Shown: in pieces, positions 56,328-63,968 of the stretch
Position numbering within the stretch: position 1 is the stretch's first letter
Layout of the letters: each line of letters begins with the position of its first letter
Origin: Kitasatospora sp. NBC_01250
GTDB lineage: Bacteria; Actinomycetota; Actinomycetes; Streptomycetales; Streptomycetaceae
NCBI RefSeq assembly: GCF_036226465.1
Contig: NZ_CP108476.1
Location: forward strand, 4,464,001-4,528,000
Length of the DNA: 64,000 nt
Direction: 5' to 3'
Translations under genes and position numbers: made by a program
Notes under the pieces: generated by a model
Told to the model about the DNA's origin: nothing
Seen by the model: the letters and a program-made list of their open reading frames with translations, nothing else
Database searches by the model: none

Positions 56328-57406
56328 ACCAGCGCGCGGAAGGTGTTGCGGATGTCGGTGAGCGGCTGGCGTTCGCGCGTCCAGAACACCTTGTTGGTCA
56401 GCAGCACCGCCCAGCGGCCCAGCCCCGGGACGAGCCACAGGGCGGTGCCGGTGAACCCGTAGTGCGTCCAGACCCCCTCGGCCGGGCCGGTACCGGGCGC
56501 CAGGTGCCAGAACAGCCCGCGCTGCGGCTCCAATCGGCCGGTCTGGACGCGCAACGACTCCGCCGTCCAGGCCGCGCCGACGCCGACCCGGTCGGCACCG
56601 GCCCGTCCGCCGGTGGTCCGCCCGGCACCGGGGGCGAGCAGGTGGCGCAGGTAGACGCCGAGGTCGTCGGCGGTCGAGAAGACCCCGGCGATGCCGCAGA
56701 CCCCGCCGAGCAGCCGCGCCGAGGGGTCGTGCACGGTGCCCTGCCAGTGCTCCCCGCTCGCCTGGTCCAGCTCGGTGGGCGCGCAGCGGGCCGCCGCCGC
56801 GGCGGGCAGCGGGCCGAACCGGGTGGCGTGCATGCCGAGCGGGTCCCAGATCCGCTCGGTGACGTGCCGGTCCAGCCGCTCGCCGGTCAGGTGCTCCACC
56901 AGGTAGCCGAGGATCAGCGCGGCCCGGTCGGTGTACTCCACCGCCTCGCCGGGCGGCCGGTGCGGGGCCGCCCGCAGCACGCCGGTGCGGATCGCCGCCG
57001 GGTCGCGTCCGTACAGCGCCTCCAGCTGGGTCCGCAGCGGCACCCCGGCGGTGTGCGTGAGCAGTTGGCGGGCGGTGACCCGGCCGAGCGGGTGGCCGGC
57101 CGGCTCGGGCCAGTAGCTCCCGATCGGCTGGTCCAGCGGCAGCCGGCCGTCCTCCCACAGGGCGCCGAGGACGGACCAGACGGCGAGGACCTTGGTCAGG
57201 CTGGCCAGGTCGAAGAGGGTGTCCGCCCGCATCGGCCGCTCGGGCCGCCGGGGATCCGGCACGCCCACCGCGCCGCCCGTCAGGCGTCCGCCGGCGTCCC
57301 CCACCGCCCAGGCCGCGCCGGGGTACACGTGCTCGCGCACACCCTCGGCCAGCAGTCGGTGGATCCGTTCGGTGTCGGGCGCCCAGCAGCAGGTCGGCTC
57401 GGTCAC
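56318..57406 (-). CDS. Serine hydrolase, class C beta-lactamase/esterase fold
   Basis: 362 residues from GTG 57406, overlapping the upstream gene's stop by four bases. SxxK active-site motif as DLASLTKVLA, Tyr motif VEYTDRAALILG (YxN-like with D), and the HxG-type third motif HYGFTGTALW. LLTHTAGVPL and GIAGVFSTADDLGVYLRHLL are also family signatures. Probable D-Ala-D-Ala carboxypeptidase or esterase. No signal peptide at the chosen start, so it is cytoplasmic unless the 5' end is longer. It forms a unit with the next gene. Confidence 0.85.
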   Translation of the reverse strand: MTEPTCCWAPDTERIHRLLAEGVREHVYPGAAWAVGDAGGRLTGGAVGVPDPRRPERPMRADTLFDLASLTKVLAVWSVLGALWEDGRLPLDQPIGSYWPEPAGHPLGRVTARQLLTHTAGVPLRTQLEALYGRDPAAIRTGVLRAAPHRPPGEAVEYTDRAALILGYLVEHLTGERLDRHVTERIWDPLGMHATRFGPLPAAAAARCAPTELDQASGEHWQGTVHDPSARLLGGVCGIAGVFSTADDLGVYLRHLLAPGAGRTTGGRAGADRVGVGAAWTAESLRVQTGRLEPQRGLFWHLAPGTGPAEGVWTHYGFTGTALWLVPGLGRWAVLLTNKVFWTRERQPLTDIRNTFRALVCA

Positions 57407-58161
57407 GGCCGCCCGCCCGCCAACTCGTGGCGCCGCGCCCAGGCCCGGGCGGACAGGCGCGCCAGCAGGGCGGCGGCCGGGTCCCCCTCGGCGTCCCCCG
57501 AGGCCAGCGGGCCGGTGTAGCAGACCGCGAGCAGATAGGGCGCGGTGTCGGGCGGCCGCACCAGGCCCACGCTGTGCCGCACGCCGGTGAACCAGCCGTT
57601 CTTGAAGGCGATCCGGGTGCCGGGCGGCAGCCCGGCCGCCAGGTCCACCCGCCAGGTGTTGCGCTCCAGCAGCCCGAGCGGCTCCGGTTCCAGCGACCGC
57701 ACCAGCCGGAGCAGGTCCAGCGCGGTGACCTCGTTGCGCACCCCGGCCGCACGGGCCCGGGCGTCCTCGATGCCGCGCGGGCTCGCGCTGTGCGTCGCAC
57801 CGGCCGCCCGCCAGGCCCCGGCGACCGCCGCCCCGCCGACCTGGGCCAGGCAGAGGTTGGTGGCCAGGTTCGACGAGTGGGTGATCATCCGCTCGGCCAG
57901 CCAGCGCAGCGGGGCCCGGCCCTGCCCGATGCGCTGCCAGGGCTCCGGATCGCTGTCGTAGCCGGGGTCGTTGGCGAAACTGCCGCCGACCGCGGATTCG
58001 AACCGGTTCACCACCGGCACCTCGGCGTCCAGGTCGAGTCCGCTGCGGTGCAGCGCGGCCAGCACCGCGACCTTCATGGTGCTGGCCGCCTCGTGCGGCT
58101 CCTGGGCGTTGTGCAGCACCACCGGTCGGCCGTGCAGTGGCCCAGCGGCAACAGACAGCAT
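57403..58161 (-). CDS. Serine hydrolase, class A beta-lactamase-like, no signal peptide
   Basis: 252 residues, start ATG 58161 with GGAGG five bases upstream. Motifs in class A order: SxxK as ASTMKVAVL, SxN as HSSNLATN (Ser-Ser-Asn), and KTG replaced by KNGWFTG. Short N terminus (about 25 residues before SxxK) means the usual first strands and secretion signal are absent. GTGA overlap with a class C-like hydrolase indicates cooperation on the same type of substrate (amide, ester or lactam). True beta-lactamase activity is doubtful. Confidence 0.8.
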   Translation of the reverse strand: MLSVAAGPLHGRPVVLHNAQEPHEAASTMKVAVLAALHRSGLDLDAEVPVVNRFESAVGGSFANDPGYDSDPEPWQRIGQGRAPLRWLAERMITHSSNLATNLCLAQVGGAAVAGAWRAAGATHSASPRGIEDARARAAGVRNEVTALDLLRLVRSLEPEPLGLLERNTWRVDLAAGLPPGTRIAFKNGWFTGVRHSVGLVRPPDTAPYLLAVCYTGPLASGDAEGDPAAALLARLSARAWARRHELAGGRP

Positions 58162-58270
58162 CCACGCCTCCGTTCGGTTCGCCCGGGCAGGCGCCCGCCG
58201 GCACCCGCACCGTGACGCCCCTCACCGTGACGGAGCGCCCCGGTCCCCGTCAATGCCGACGCGCCCGGCG

Positions 58271-58462
58271 TCACCCGCCGCGCTCCGCGCGGCTGTGCCA
58301 GCTGTGCGGGGCCTCGAAGGTGTCCGGCTGCCAGGCGCTGCCGGCACCGGTGGCGCGCGGGGCCGCTCCGGCCGCGGCACGCGCCAGCAACACGGCGGTG
58401 AGCACGGCCAGTTCCTCCGCCGTCGCCCGGCCCCGCAGGACCTGGATCTCGATCGCCGTCAT
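58271..58462 (-). CDS. accE: Acyl-CoA carboxylase epsilon subunit
   Basis: 63 residues starting MTAIEIQVLRGRATAEELAV. Matches the small epsilon subunits of actinobacterial acyl-CoA carboxylases: short amphipathic helix (TAEELAVLTAVLLAR), Ala/Gly linker, and the C-terminal SAWQPDTFEAPHSWH segment in place of the classical W-x-P/W motif. It stimulates and stabilises the carboxyltransferase subunit encoded directly upstream on this strand (11 bases away). Missed by many annotations because of its size. Confidence 0.85.
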   Translation of the reverse strand: MTAIEIQVLRGRATAEELAVLTAVLLARAAAGAAPRATGAGSAWQPDTFEAPHSWHSRAERGG

Positions 58463-58473
58463 CGCCCGGCCCC

Positions 58474-60018
58474 CTACTGCGGCGGGTTGCCGTGCTTGCG
58501 GGACGGGCGGTCGGCGTGCTTGGAGCGCAGCATCTCCAGCGACTGGATCAGCACCTGACGGGTCTGGGCCGGGTCGATCACGTCGTCCACCAGGCCGCGC
58601 TCGGCGGCGTAGTAGGGGTGCATCAGCTCGGTGCGGTAGGCCTTGACCAGCTCGGCCCGCTTGGCCTCCGGGTCGTCGGCCTCGGCGATCTGCTGGCGGA
58701 AGATGACGTTGGCCGCGCCCTCCGCGCCCATCACGGCGATCTCGTTGATCGGCCAGGCGTAGGTAAGGTCCGCGCCGATGGACTGCGAGTCCATCACGAT
58801 GTACGCCCCGCCGTAGGCCTTGCGCAGGATCAGCGAGATCCGCGGCACGGTGGCGTCGCAGTACGCGTAGAGCAGCTTGGCGCCGTGCCGGATGATGCCG
58901 CCGTGCTCCTGGTCGACCCCGGGCAGGAAGCCGGGCACGTCCAGCAGCGTGACGATCGGGATGCTGAACGCGTCGCAGAGCTGGACGAAGCGGGCGGCCT
59001 TCTCGGAGGCGGTGATGTCCAGGACGCCGGCCAGCGACTGCGGCTGGTTGGCGACGATGCCGACGACCCGGCCGCCGAGGCGGGCCAGCACGCAGATGAC
59101 GTTGGTGGCCCAGCGCTCGTGCACCTCCAGGTACTCGCCGTGGTCGACGATCTCCTCGATCACCTTGCGCATGTCGTAGGGGCGGCTGCCGTCGACCGGG
59201 ACCAGGTCCAGCAGCGCCTCGCAGCGCCGGTCGGCCGGATCGTCGCAGCTCTCCGCGGGCGGGGTCTCCCGGTTGTTCTGCGGCAGCAGCGACAGCAGGT
59301 AGCGCACCTCGGCGATGCAGGACTCCTCGTCGTCGTAGGCGAAGTGGGCCACCCCGGAGCGCTCGGCGTGGACGTCGGCACCGCCCAGCCCGTTCTGGCT
59401 GATCTCCTCGCCGGTCACCGCGCGGACCACGTCGGGCCCGGTGATGAACATCTGCGAGGTGTCGCGGACCATGAAGACGAAGTCGGTCAGCGCCGGGCTG
59501 TAGGCCGCACCGCCCGCGCACGGCCCGAGCATCACGGAGATCTGCGGGATCACCCCGGAGGCCCGGGTGTTGCGGCGGAAGATGCCGCCGTAGCCGGCCA
59601 GCGCGGTGACGCCCTCCTGGATCCGGGCTCCCGCACCGTCATTGAGGGAGACCAGGGGCGCGCCCGCGTTGAGCGCCATGTCCATGATTTTGTGGATCTT
59701 CGCCGCGTGCGCCTCGCCCAGCGCGCCGCCGAAGATCCGGAAGTCGTGGGCGTAGACGAAGACCGTCCGCCCGCCGACGGTTCCCCAGCCGGTGATCACG
59801 CCGTCGGTGTAGGGCTTCTTCAGCTCCAGACCGAAGCCGGTCGCCCGGTGCCGGCGCAGCGGCTCCACTTCGCAGAACGAATCCTCGTCCAGCAGCAGGG
59901 CGATGCGCTCACGTGCCGTCAGTTTTCCTTTGGCCAGCTGCGCGGCGGTGGCCCGCGCGCTGGGTCCGGCCAGCACCTCTTGCCGTATATGTGCCAGCTC
60001 CTCGATCTGGGATATCAT
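58474..60018 (-). CDS. pccB: Acyl-CoA carboxylase beta (carboxyltransferase) subunit
   Basis: 514 residues from ATG 60018 (GGAAGGGAAGAG upstream). Contains both carboxyltransferase half-domains: KGKLTARERIALLLDEDSF, GRTVFVYAHDFRIFGGALGE, GPCAGGAAYSPALTDF in the first, and VRVVG/IVTLLDVPGFLPGVDQEHGGIIRHGAKLLYAYCDATVP, RKAYGGAYIVM in the second. Transfers CO2 from biotin-BCCP to acetyl- or propionyl-CoA, making malonyl- or methylmalonyl-CoA for fatty-acid or polyketide synthesis. No biotin carboxylase or BCCP subunit is in the window. Placed next to a SARP, it may be a dedicated pathway copy; symbol by family only. Confidence 0.92.
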   Translation of the reverse strand: MISQIEELAHIRQEVLAGPSARATAAQLAKGKLTARERIALLLDEDSFCEVEPLRRHRATGFGLELKKPYTDGVITGWGTVGGRTVFVYAHDFRIFGGALGEAHAAKIHKIMDMALNAGAPLVSLNDGAGARIQEGVTALAGYGGIFRRNTRASGVIPQISVMLGPCAGGAAYSPALTDFVFMVRDTSQMFITGPDVVRAVTGEEISQNGLGGADVHAERSGVAHFAYDDEESCIAEVRYLLSLLPQNNRETPPAESCDDPADRRCEALLDLVPVDGSRPYDMRKVIEEIVDHGEYLEVHERWATNVICVLARLGGRVVGIVANQPQSLAGVLDITASEKAARFVQLCDAFSIPIVTLLDVPGFLPGVDQEHGGIIRHGAKLLYAYCDATVPRISLILRKAYGGAYIVMDSQSIGADLTYAWPINEIAVMGAEGAANVIFRQQIAEADDPEAKRAELVKAYRTELMHPYYAAERGLVDDVIDPAQTRQVLIQSLEMLRSKHADRPSRKHGNPPQ

Positions 60019-60189
60019 CTCTTCCCTTCCATTCGGCCGGGCACGGGACGCGGTACGGTCCAGGAACAGATGTGAACTCCCGTCCCGATCAACGGGATTC
60101 CACTTCCTGTCGAGTGATCGTGCCAGCCGGCGCTGACCGGGCACTGACACACGACCGCGGTGACCGGCGCGCCCCTGCGCCGAACGGAT

Positions 60190-60984
60190 TCAGACCAGCT
60201 GGAGAGCCGGCGTGAGCGCCCTCTCGTCCAGGTGCGGCGCGTGCGAGAGGATCGCGTGCTCCAGGCGCTTCAGCGCGGGAGAGGGTTCGATTCCCAGTTC
60301 CTCGGAGAGGTTCTGCCACATCAGGCGGTAGAAGCCCAGCGCGTCCGCCTGCCGCCCGGAGCGGTAGAGCGCGATCATCAGCTGCTCGCAGAAGCGCTCG
60401 CGCAACGGGTGGTTGCGGTGGGCGTCCTGGAGCTCGGGGAGGATCGCGGCGTGCCGGCCCAGCCGCAGCTCCGCGTCGAAGCAGAGCTCCATCGCCCGCA
60501 TCCGGTGCTCCTCGTACCGGGCCCGGGCCAGCTGGCAGGCCGGGCCGCCGGTGAAGCCGCCGAACACCGGTCCCCGCCACATGGCCAGCGCGTCGCGCAG
60601 CAGCGCCGCGGTGGCCCCCGCATCCGTCTGGGCGAGGGCCTCGGCCTGGCGCACCGCCTTGATGAACTCGACGGCGTCCAGCACCGCGTCCCGCAGACAG
60701 AGCCGGTACCCGGACGGATGGATGGTCAGGCGGGCCCCCGGGCAGTCGGGCTCCAGGGCCTTCAACTTCCGTCGCAGTCGGCTGACATGCGCCTGCAGTG
60801 CGTTCGACTCGTTGTCCGGGAGGGCGTCACCCCACATCTCGTCGATCAGGCTCTCGCCGGAGATGGACTGGCCCTCGTTGACGAGCAGGGTCAGGACGAG
60901 CGTGCGCTGGAGGGCACCGGAGATCTCGGCGGCCCCCAGGGGGGTTCTGATCTCCAAGGCTCCGAGGATGGAAAAACTCAGCAT
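60190..60984 (-). CDS. SARP family transcriptional activator
   Basis: 264 residues from ATG 60984 (GGGGG six bases before). N-terminal OmpR-type winged helix at about 8-98 (FSILGALEIRT, LVLTLLVNEGQSISGESLIDEMWGDALPDNESNALQAHVSRLRRKL) and a bacterial transcriptional activation domain at about 100-245 (VEFIKAVRQAEALAQ to QLMIALYRSGRQADALGFYRLMWQNLSEELGIEPSPALKRLE). Complete small SARP, the kind that usually activates a secondary-metabolite cluster. Same strand and 172 bases upstream of the carboxylase genes, which it may control. Flanking noncoding DNA shows no obvious direct-repeat SARP box. Confidence 0.9.
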   Translation of the reverse strand: MLSFSILGALEIRTPLGAAEISGALQRTLVLTLLVNEGQSISGESLIDEMWGDALPDNESNALQAHVSRLRRKLKALEPDCPGARLTIHPSGYRLCLRDAVLDAVEFIKAVRQAEALAQTDAGATAALLRDALAMWRGPVFGGFTGGPACQLARARYEEHRMRAMELCFDAELRLGRHAAILPELQDAHRNHPLRERFCEQLMIALYRSGRQADALGFYRLMWQNLSEELGIEPSPALKRLEHAILSHAPHLDERALTPALQLV

Positions 60985-61296
60985 GCTGCCCCCTTGGCTC
61001 TTCATCAAACAGACGATGTCTGGCCTGGTTCGCGTCACGCCACCCTGTGGCCGGTACGGCCCCGCTCCGGTCCGCGGGGGTCGCCGGCCATGGCGCTCGG
61101 CGCCGGGAGGCCGAGCGGAGGCCTCACACCCCCACTCGCATCATGGCGGATACATTCTCCCGGGAAGGTATTACGGAAAGTCAGATCGGTGCAATACGAA
61201 GCGAGTTGACTCCAGCAGCGTTCGAGCGGGTGGTGCCCGGCGCAGGGCGGGAGCCCTCGGCACCGTCGCCCGGCCCGCGGGCCGGCGTACGGGACG
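60985..61296. other. Intergenic region upstream of the SARP
   Basis: 312 noncoding bases; GC-rich left part, AT-richer 61140-61200 (probable promoter zone of the SARP, with TTGCAC and TAATAC boxes on the minus strand but a short 15-base spacer). Nothing else is recognised. Confidence 0.45.
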
Positions 61297-61479
61297 TCAC
61301 GGACCCCAGGTCAGGTCGTCGGGGGACGCGGAGGTGGACGGGGCGGGGGCAGTGGCCTGCCCGCCGGCAACCGTCCCGGCGGAAGCGGACGCCCCGCCGA
61401 TCACCATCGGAGCGCAGACCAGAATGAGAGCGGCGAGAATTCCGGTCGCGTATATCTTGGCGTTTCGGAACGTGCTCAT
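61297..61479 (-). CDS. Small secreted peptide precursor, 60 residues
   Basis: Ideal ribosome site (AAGGAGG, six bases from ATG 61479). Residues 1-33 form a signal peptide (STFRNAKIYATGILAALILV then CAPMVIGGASASA). The remaining 27 residues are Ala/Gly/Thr/Ser/Pro-rich and end PDDLTWGP. No Cys or Lys in the mature part. It lies between a SARP and a TrmB/LuxR-type regulator on the same strand. I infer an exported signalling or precursor peptide whose active segment is the acidic DDLTWGP tail; no family is recognised. Confidence 0.8.
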   Translation of the reverse strand: MSTFRNAKIYATGILAALILVCAPMVIGGASASAGTVAGGQATAPAPSTSASPDDLTWGP

Positions 61480-62036
61480 AGTGGGCCTCCTTTGTGGGAT
61501 TGAATGACGGCAGCGACTGCGTGGAGGAGTCATTGGCGGGACGAATATTCACCGCCCGATTTGACTGGTCCCCCTTGCCGATGGCTCTACTGTGGCGGAC
61601 CCCGGGAAGCGATGGAAGAGATCTCCAATGGACGGAACCTGCAGTGGCATAAGCCGTCCAGCACGGCCATCCCCGGGCCGACCGCCGCGTGCATGAATCC
61701 GCTGGTCACCGGCCACGCCATGGCACCGTCAAGCTATGTCCCGAACCGTCCTCGGCGCCACCCCCGGCCCGTTCCGGCCCAGCGGATCCGTGCCCCTCGG
61801 CAAATACCGGACAGCCGTTCATACGGCGCGAACAGAAAGGCGGATCGCACTCTTCTCCCGAGCCGGAACACGACAGCCCGCCGGCGGTCGAAGAGACGTG
61901 GGCGGGCACGCCCGTCCGGCCGCCGGCGGGCTGCGCGGGCGGTCACCGGCGGGCTGTGCGGGCGGTCACCGGCACGCCGCGGACGCCCGGGAGGCGGGGG
62001 CGGACACGGGTGCCGGGTGACGCGGGATCCGGGGTA
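61480..62036. other. 557-bp region between peptide and TrmB/LuxR genes
   Basis: No gene supported (an ORF of 187 codons on the + strand has no family-like or coding-type composition). Holds a perfect GAATATTC palindrome (61543-61550) in the peptide promoter zone and a 23-bp tandem repeat (61928-61950 and 61951-61973, one mismatch, core GGGCGGTCACCGGC). Confidence 0.6.
61928..61973. repeat. 23-bp direct tandem repeat
   Basis: GGGCTGCGCGGGCGGTCACC-GGC and GGGCTGTGCGGGCGGTCACC-GGC, adjacent with a single mismatch. Confidence 0.8.
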
Positions 62037-63032
62037 CTACCGGGTGCTGGGCAGCCAGCCGTCCTGAACGGCGTGGACGCCGGCCTCGAAGCGGCTGCGG
62101 GCCTCCAGCCGGGTCATCAGGTCCGCCGCGATCCGACGGGCGGTGCGCGGGGAGATGCCCAGCCGCTTGGCGATCGCCTCGTCGGTGAGCCCCTGGGTGA
62201 GCAGCCGGAGCACCACGGCCTCCTGGCGCGGCAGCCCCTCGATGTCGCGCGAGGGCGCGACCCCGAGGGGGGTCGCGGCGTCCCAGATGTTCTCGAAGAG
62301 CGCGCACAGGGCCGCGACGGTGCCCTGGCCGCGCAGCAGCACCGCTCCGATGCGCGCGTCGTTGGTGTCGATGGGCAGCAGGGCGTGCCTGCGATCCATG
62401 ATGATCATGCGCACCGGCAGCGCGGGAGCCACCCGCACCTGGCCGCCCCGGTGGTTGAGCCAGGCCACGTGATCGAGCGTCGGCTTGTCGTTGCGAATGC
62501 TCTCCAGATAGATCGTCCGCATGCGAACGCCACGTTCGAGCAGGGCCGCATTGGGACCGCGGCTGGCCTCGAGGTCCGCCACCGGATGAGCGCCGCCGGG
62601 CGCGAGGGTCATCACCTCCTGCTCGATGGTCCGGCCGATCTGGCCAAGACGCTCCCGGATGGCGTTGGGACCGACCAGGTGCTCGGAGTCGGTGTCTCCC
62701 GAGGGGGTCGGCAGTGCGGAACACTCGGCGATGAGCTGGGCCGCGGCGGCCCGGGACGCCTCGACGCGCATCTGCTGGGCCGCCAGATCCACGTGTTGCC
62801 GGGCCAGCAGGAGTTCCATGGCCATCTCCGGCCGAATCGCGCGGAAACCGATGTGCTCATCTGGCGACGGCTGGATCAGGGCCAGCACGCTGAGTTGGTC
62901 GAGGCTGCTGCGAATCTCACTTTCCGTGAGCTGCAACCGTGCCGCCAGAGCGGCCACACCCTCGCTTGGATGGGCCAGCATCGCGCGATACACCAGCTCA
63001 GCATGCCGATCGATGCCCAACGACTCGAGCAC
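62037..63032 (-). CDS. TrmB-like/LuxR-HTH transcriptional regulator
   Basis: 331 residues. N-terminal winged helix at 1-75 (GIDRHAELVYRAMLAHPSEGVAALAARLQLTESEI), a central domain of about 170 residues with the strand pairs VMTLAPGGAHPVADLE and VRMRTIYLES (TrmB-like ligand region), and a C-terminal LuxR HTH at about 258-320: LPRQEAVVLRLLTQGLTDEAIAKRLGISPRTARRIAADLMTRLE. Such proteins respond to small molecules. It shares a promoter region with the divergent small gene and lies upstream of the peptide gene, so it may sense the peptide or a product. Effector unknown. Confidence 0.88.
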   Translation of the reverse strand: MLESLGIDRHAELVYRAMLAHPSEGVAALAARLQLTESEIRSSLDQLSVLALIQPSPDEHIGFRAIRPEMAMELLLARQHVDLAAQQMRVEASRAAAAQLIAECSALPTPSGDTDSEHLVGPNAIRERLGQIGRTIEQEVMTLAPGGAHPVADLEASRGPNAALLERGVRMRTIYLESIRNDKPTLDHVAWLNHRGGQVRVAPALPVRMIIMDRRHALLPIDTNDARIGAVLLRGQGTVAALCALFENIWDAATPLGVAPSRDIEGLPRQEAVVLRLLTQGLTDEAIAKRLGISPRTARRIAADLMTRLEARSRFEAGVHAVQDGWLPSTR

Positions 63033-63129
63033 TTCGCCTCCCCCTACCCTTCGCGTAACGAAACACTAGCTTTTTTTTAGCATGCACCTGCCCGAGTTGG
63101 ACGCTTTCTGCAATGACCTAAACCGTCCA

Positions 63130-63166
63130 CCATGACTGCTTGTGGAGTGGATTGTCATGGATCCAC
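63130..63166. promoter_or_regulatory. Overlapping inverted repeats in the divergent promoter
   Basis: CCATGAC (63130-63136) with GTCATGG (63154-63160), and interleaved GTGGAT (63147-63152) with ATCCAC (63161-63166). They end ten bases before the + strand start at 63176. Confidence 0.55.
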
Positions 63167-63175
63167 GATCGGGAC

Positions 63176-63523
63176 ATGTACCTTGTTCACGTCCAGCTCC
63201 GACCTCCCGCAGGGCGGCGGCTGCCTGATCACGTCGCGGGGCTCGTGGCCGGCTGTATAGCCCCCGACGAGGCGGTGGAGCACGTCACCTTCCATCCGGA
63301 GGCGGTCGGCGGCCCGGTGGTGGGGCTATTCCTCTTATCGGCTCGTCTCGACGAAGCCGAGCAGACGGCATCGGCCGTCTGCGAGCGCGCCATCGCGACC
63401 TGTCCCGAACTGCGGGGATGCCTCATCCTGCGCAGCGAGGTTCCACTGCTCGAAGATCCCGTGACAGGAGGACGTCTGCCCATAACCGATCCGGATTGCC
63501 AAGATCCCTCCCCACCGTTCTAA
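63176..63523 (+). CDS. Small conserved-looking protein with a TTA codon
   Basis: 115 residues starting MYLVHVQLRPPAGRRLPDHV; helical pattern ATSAVCERAIATCPELRGCLILRSEVPLLED-like C terminus. No signal peptide or known motif; two cysteines are in the second half. The Leu codon 54 is TTA (63335-63337), the only TTA I find in this terminal block; in Streptomyces such codons need the bldA tRNA and delay expression to development or secondary metabolism. Divergent from the LuxR-type regulator. No function can be given. Confidence 0.7.
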   Translation: MYLVHVQLRPPAGRRLPDHVAGLVAGCIAPDEAVEHVTFHPEAVGGPVVGLFLLSARLDEAEQTASAVCERAIATCPELRGCLILRSEVPLLEDPVTGGRLPITDPDCQDPSPPF

Positions 63524-63708
63524 GGGTCCGATCCGGATGGCCGACCTGCGTATTTGTCAGGTGCATGATCCGAATCGGGCTGGTCGCCCGCCCTGCGTCC
63601 GCACCACGGCGCGGGGCTTTACTGTTGCCCGCTAATGCTCCCGCACCACCCCGCCACTTGACACCACGGCGTCCTTATGCGGCCACCGTGGGCATGCCTA
63701 TCCCATGA

Positions 63709-63727
63709 CAACGATCATTATCGTAGT
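63709..63727. promoter_or_regulatory. Possible Fur/Zur-family operator
   Basis: ACAACGATCATTATCGTAGT is a 20-base imperfect palindrome (16 of 20 positions self-complementary) containing ATCATTATC, half of the classical Fur box. The nearest downstream gene is a tRNA on the other strand, so a target is not obvious. Confidence 0.35.
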
Positions 63728-63868
63728 GAATCACGATGGCGCCGTCACTCCGCTGTCACGCCCACCGGGCAGCGTGTGCAGGCCTGCTGAGTACGAGTCA
63801 GATGAGGCGCCTGTGCCGCGCGTTGCGTGAGGCCTGCGACCGCTCCGCACCAGGGCCGAAAACGCAGA

Positions 63869-63900
63869 ACCGCCCGAAGGGCGGTAGACCCTCGGGCGGT
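63869..63900 (-). terminator. Terminator of the partial tRNA-Ser
   Basis: Stem ACCGCCCGA-GGG with its complement (one bulge), 69 bases past the tRNA 3' end on its strand. Confidence 0.65.
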
Positions 63901-63968
63901 TGGCGCACCGTCACCTCCGCGGACGCGCCGCGGACGCGAGGCGGTCCCGGCACCGACGGACGGCGTGG

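Larger units (their letters stand above)
63524..63968. other. Non-coding stretch between the TTA-codon gene and tRNA-Ser
   Basis: 445 bases. Nothing firmly coding; it holds a Fur/Zur-like box (63709-63727) and the terminator at 63869-63900. A 41-codon ORF at 63705 overlaps the box and is doubtful. Confidence 0.55.

Noticed and set aside
61504..62067. 187-codon + strand ORF between peptide and LuxR-type genes
   Set aside because: Arg-rich, no ribosome site and no domain; contains the 23-bp repeat.
63705..63830. 41-codon ORF starting MTTIIIVVNHDG
   Set aside because: Overlaps a Fur-like palindrome, has atypical codon use and no clear ribosome site.
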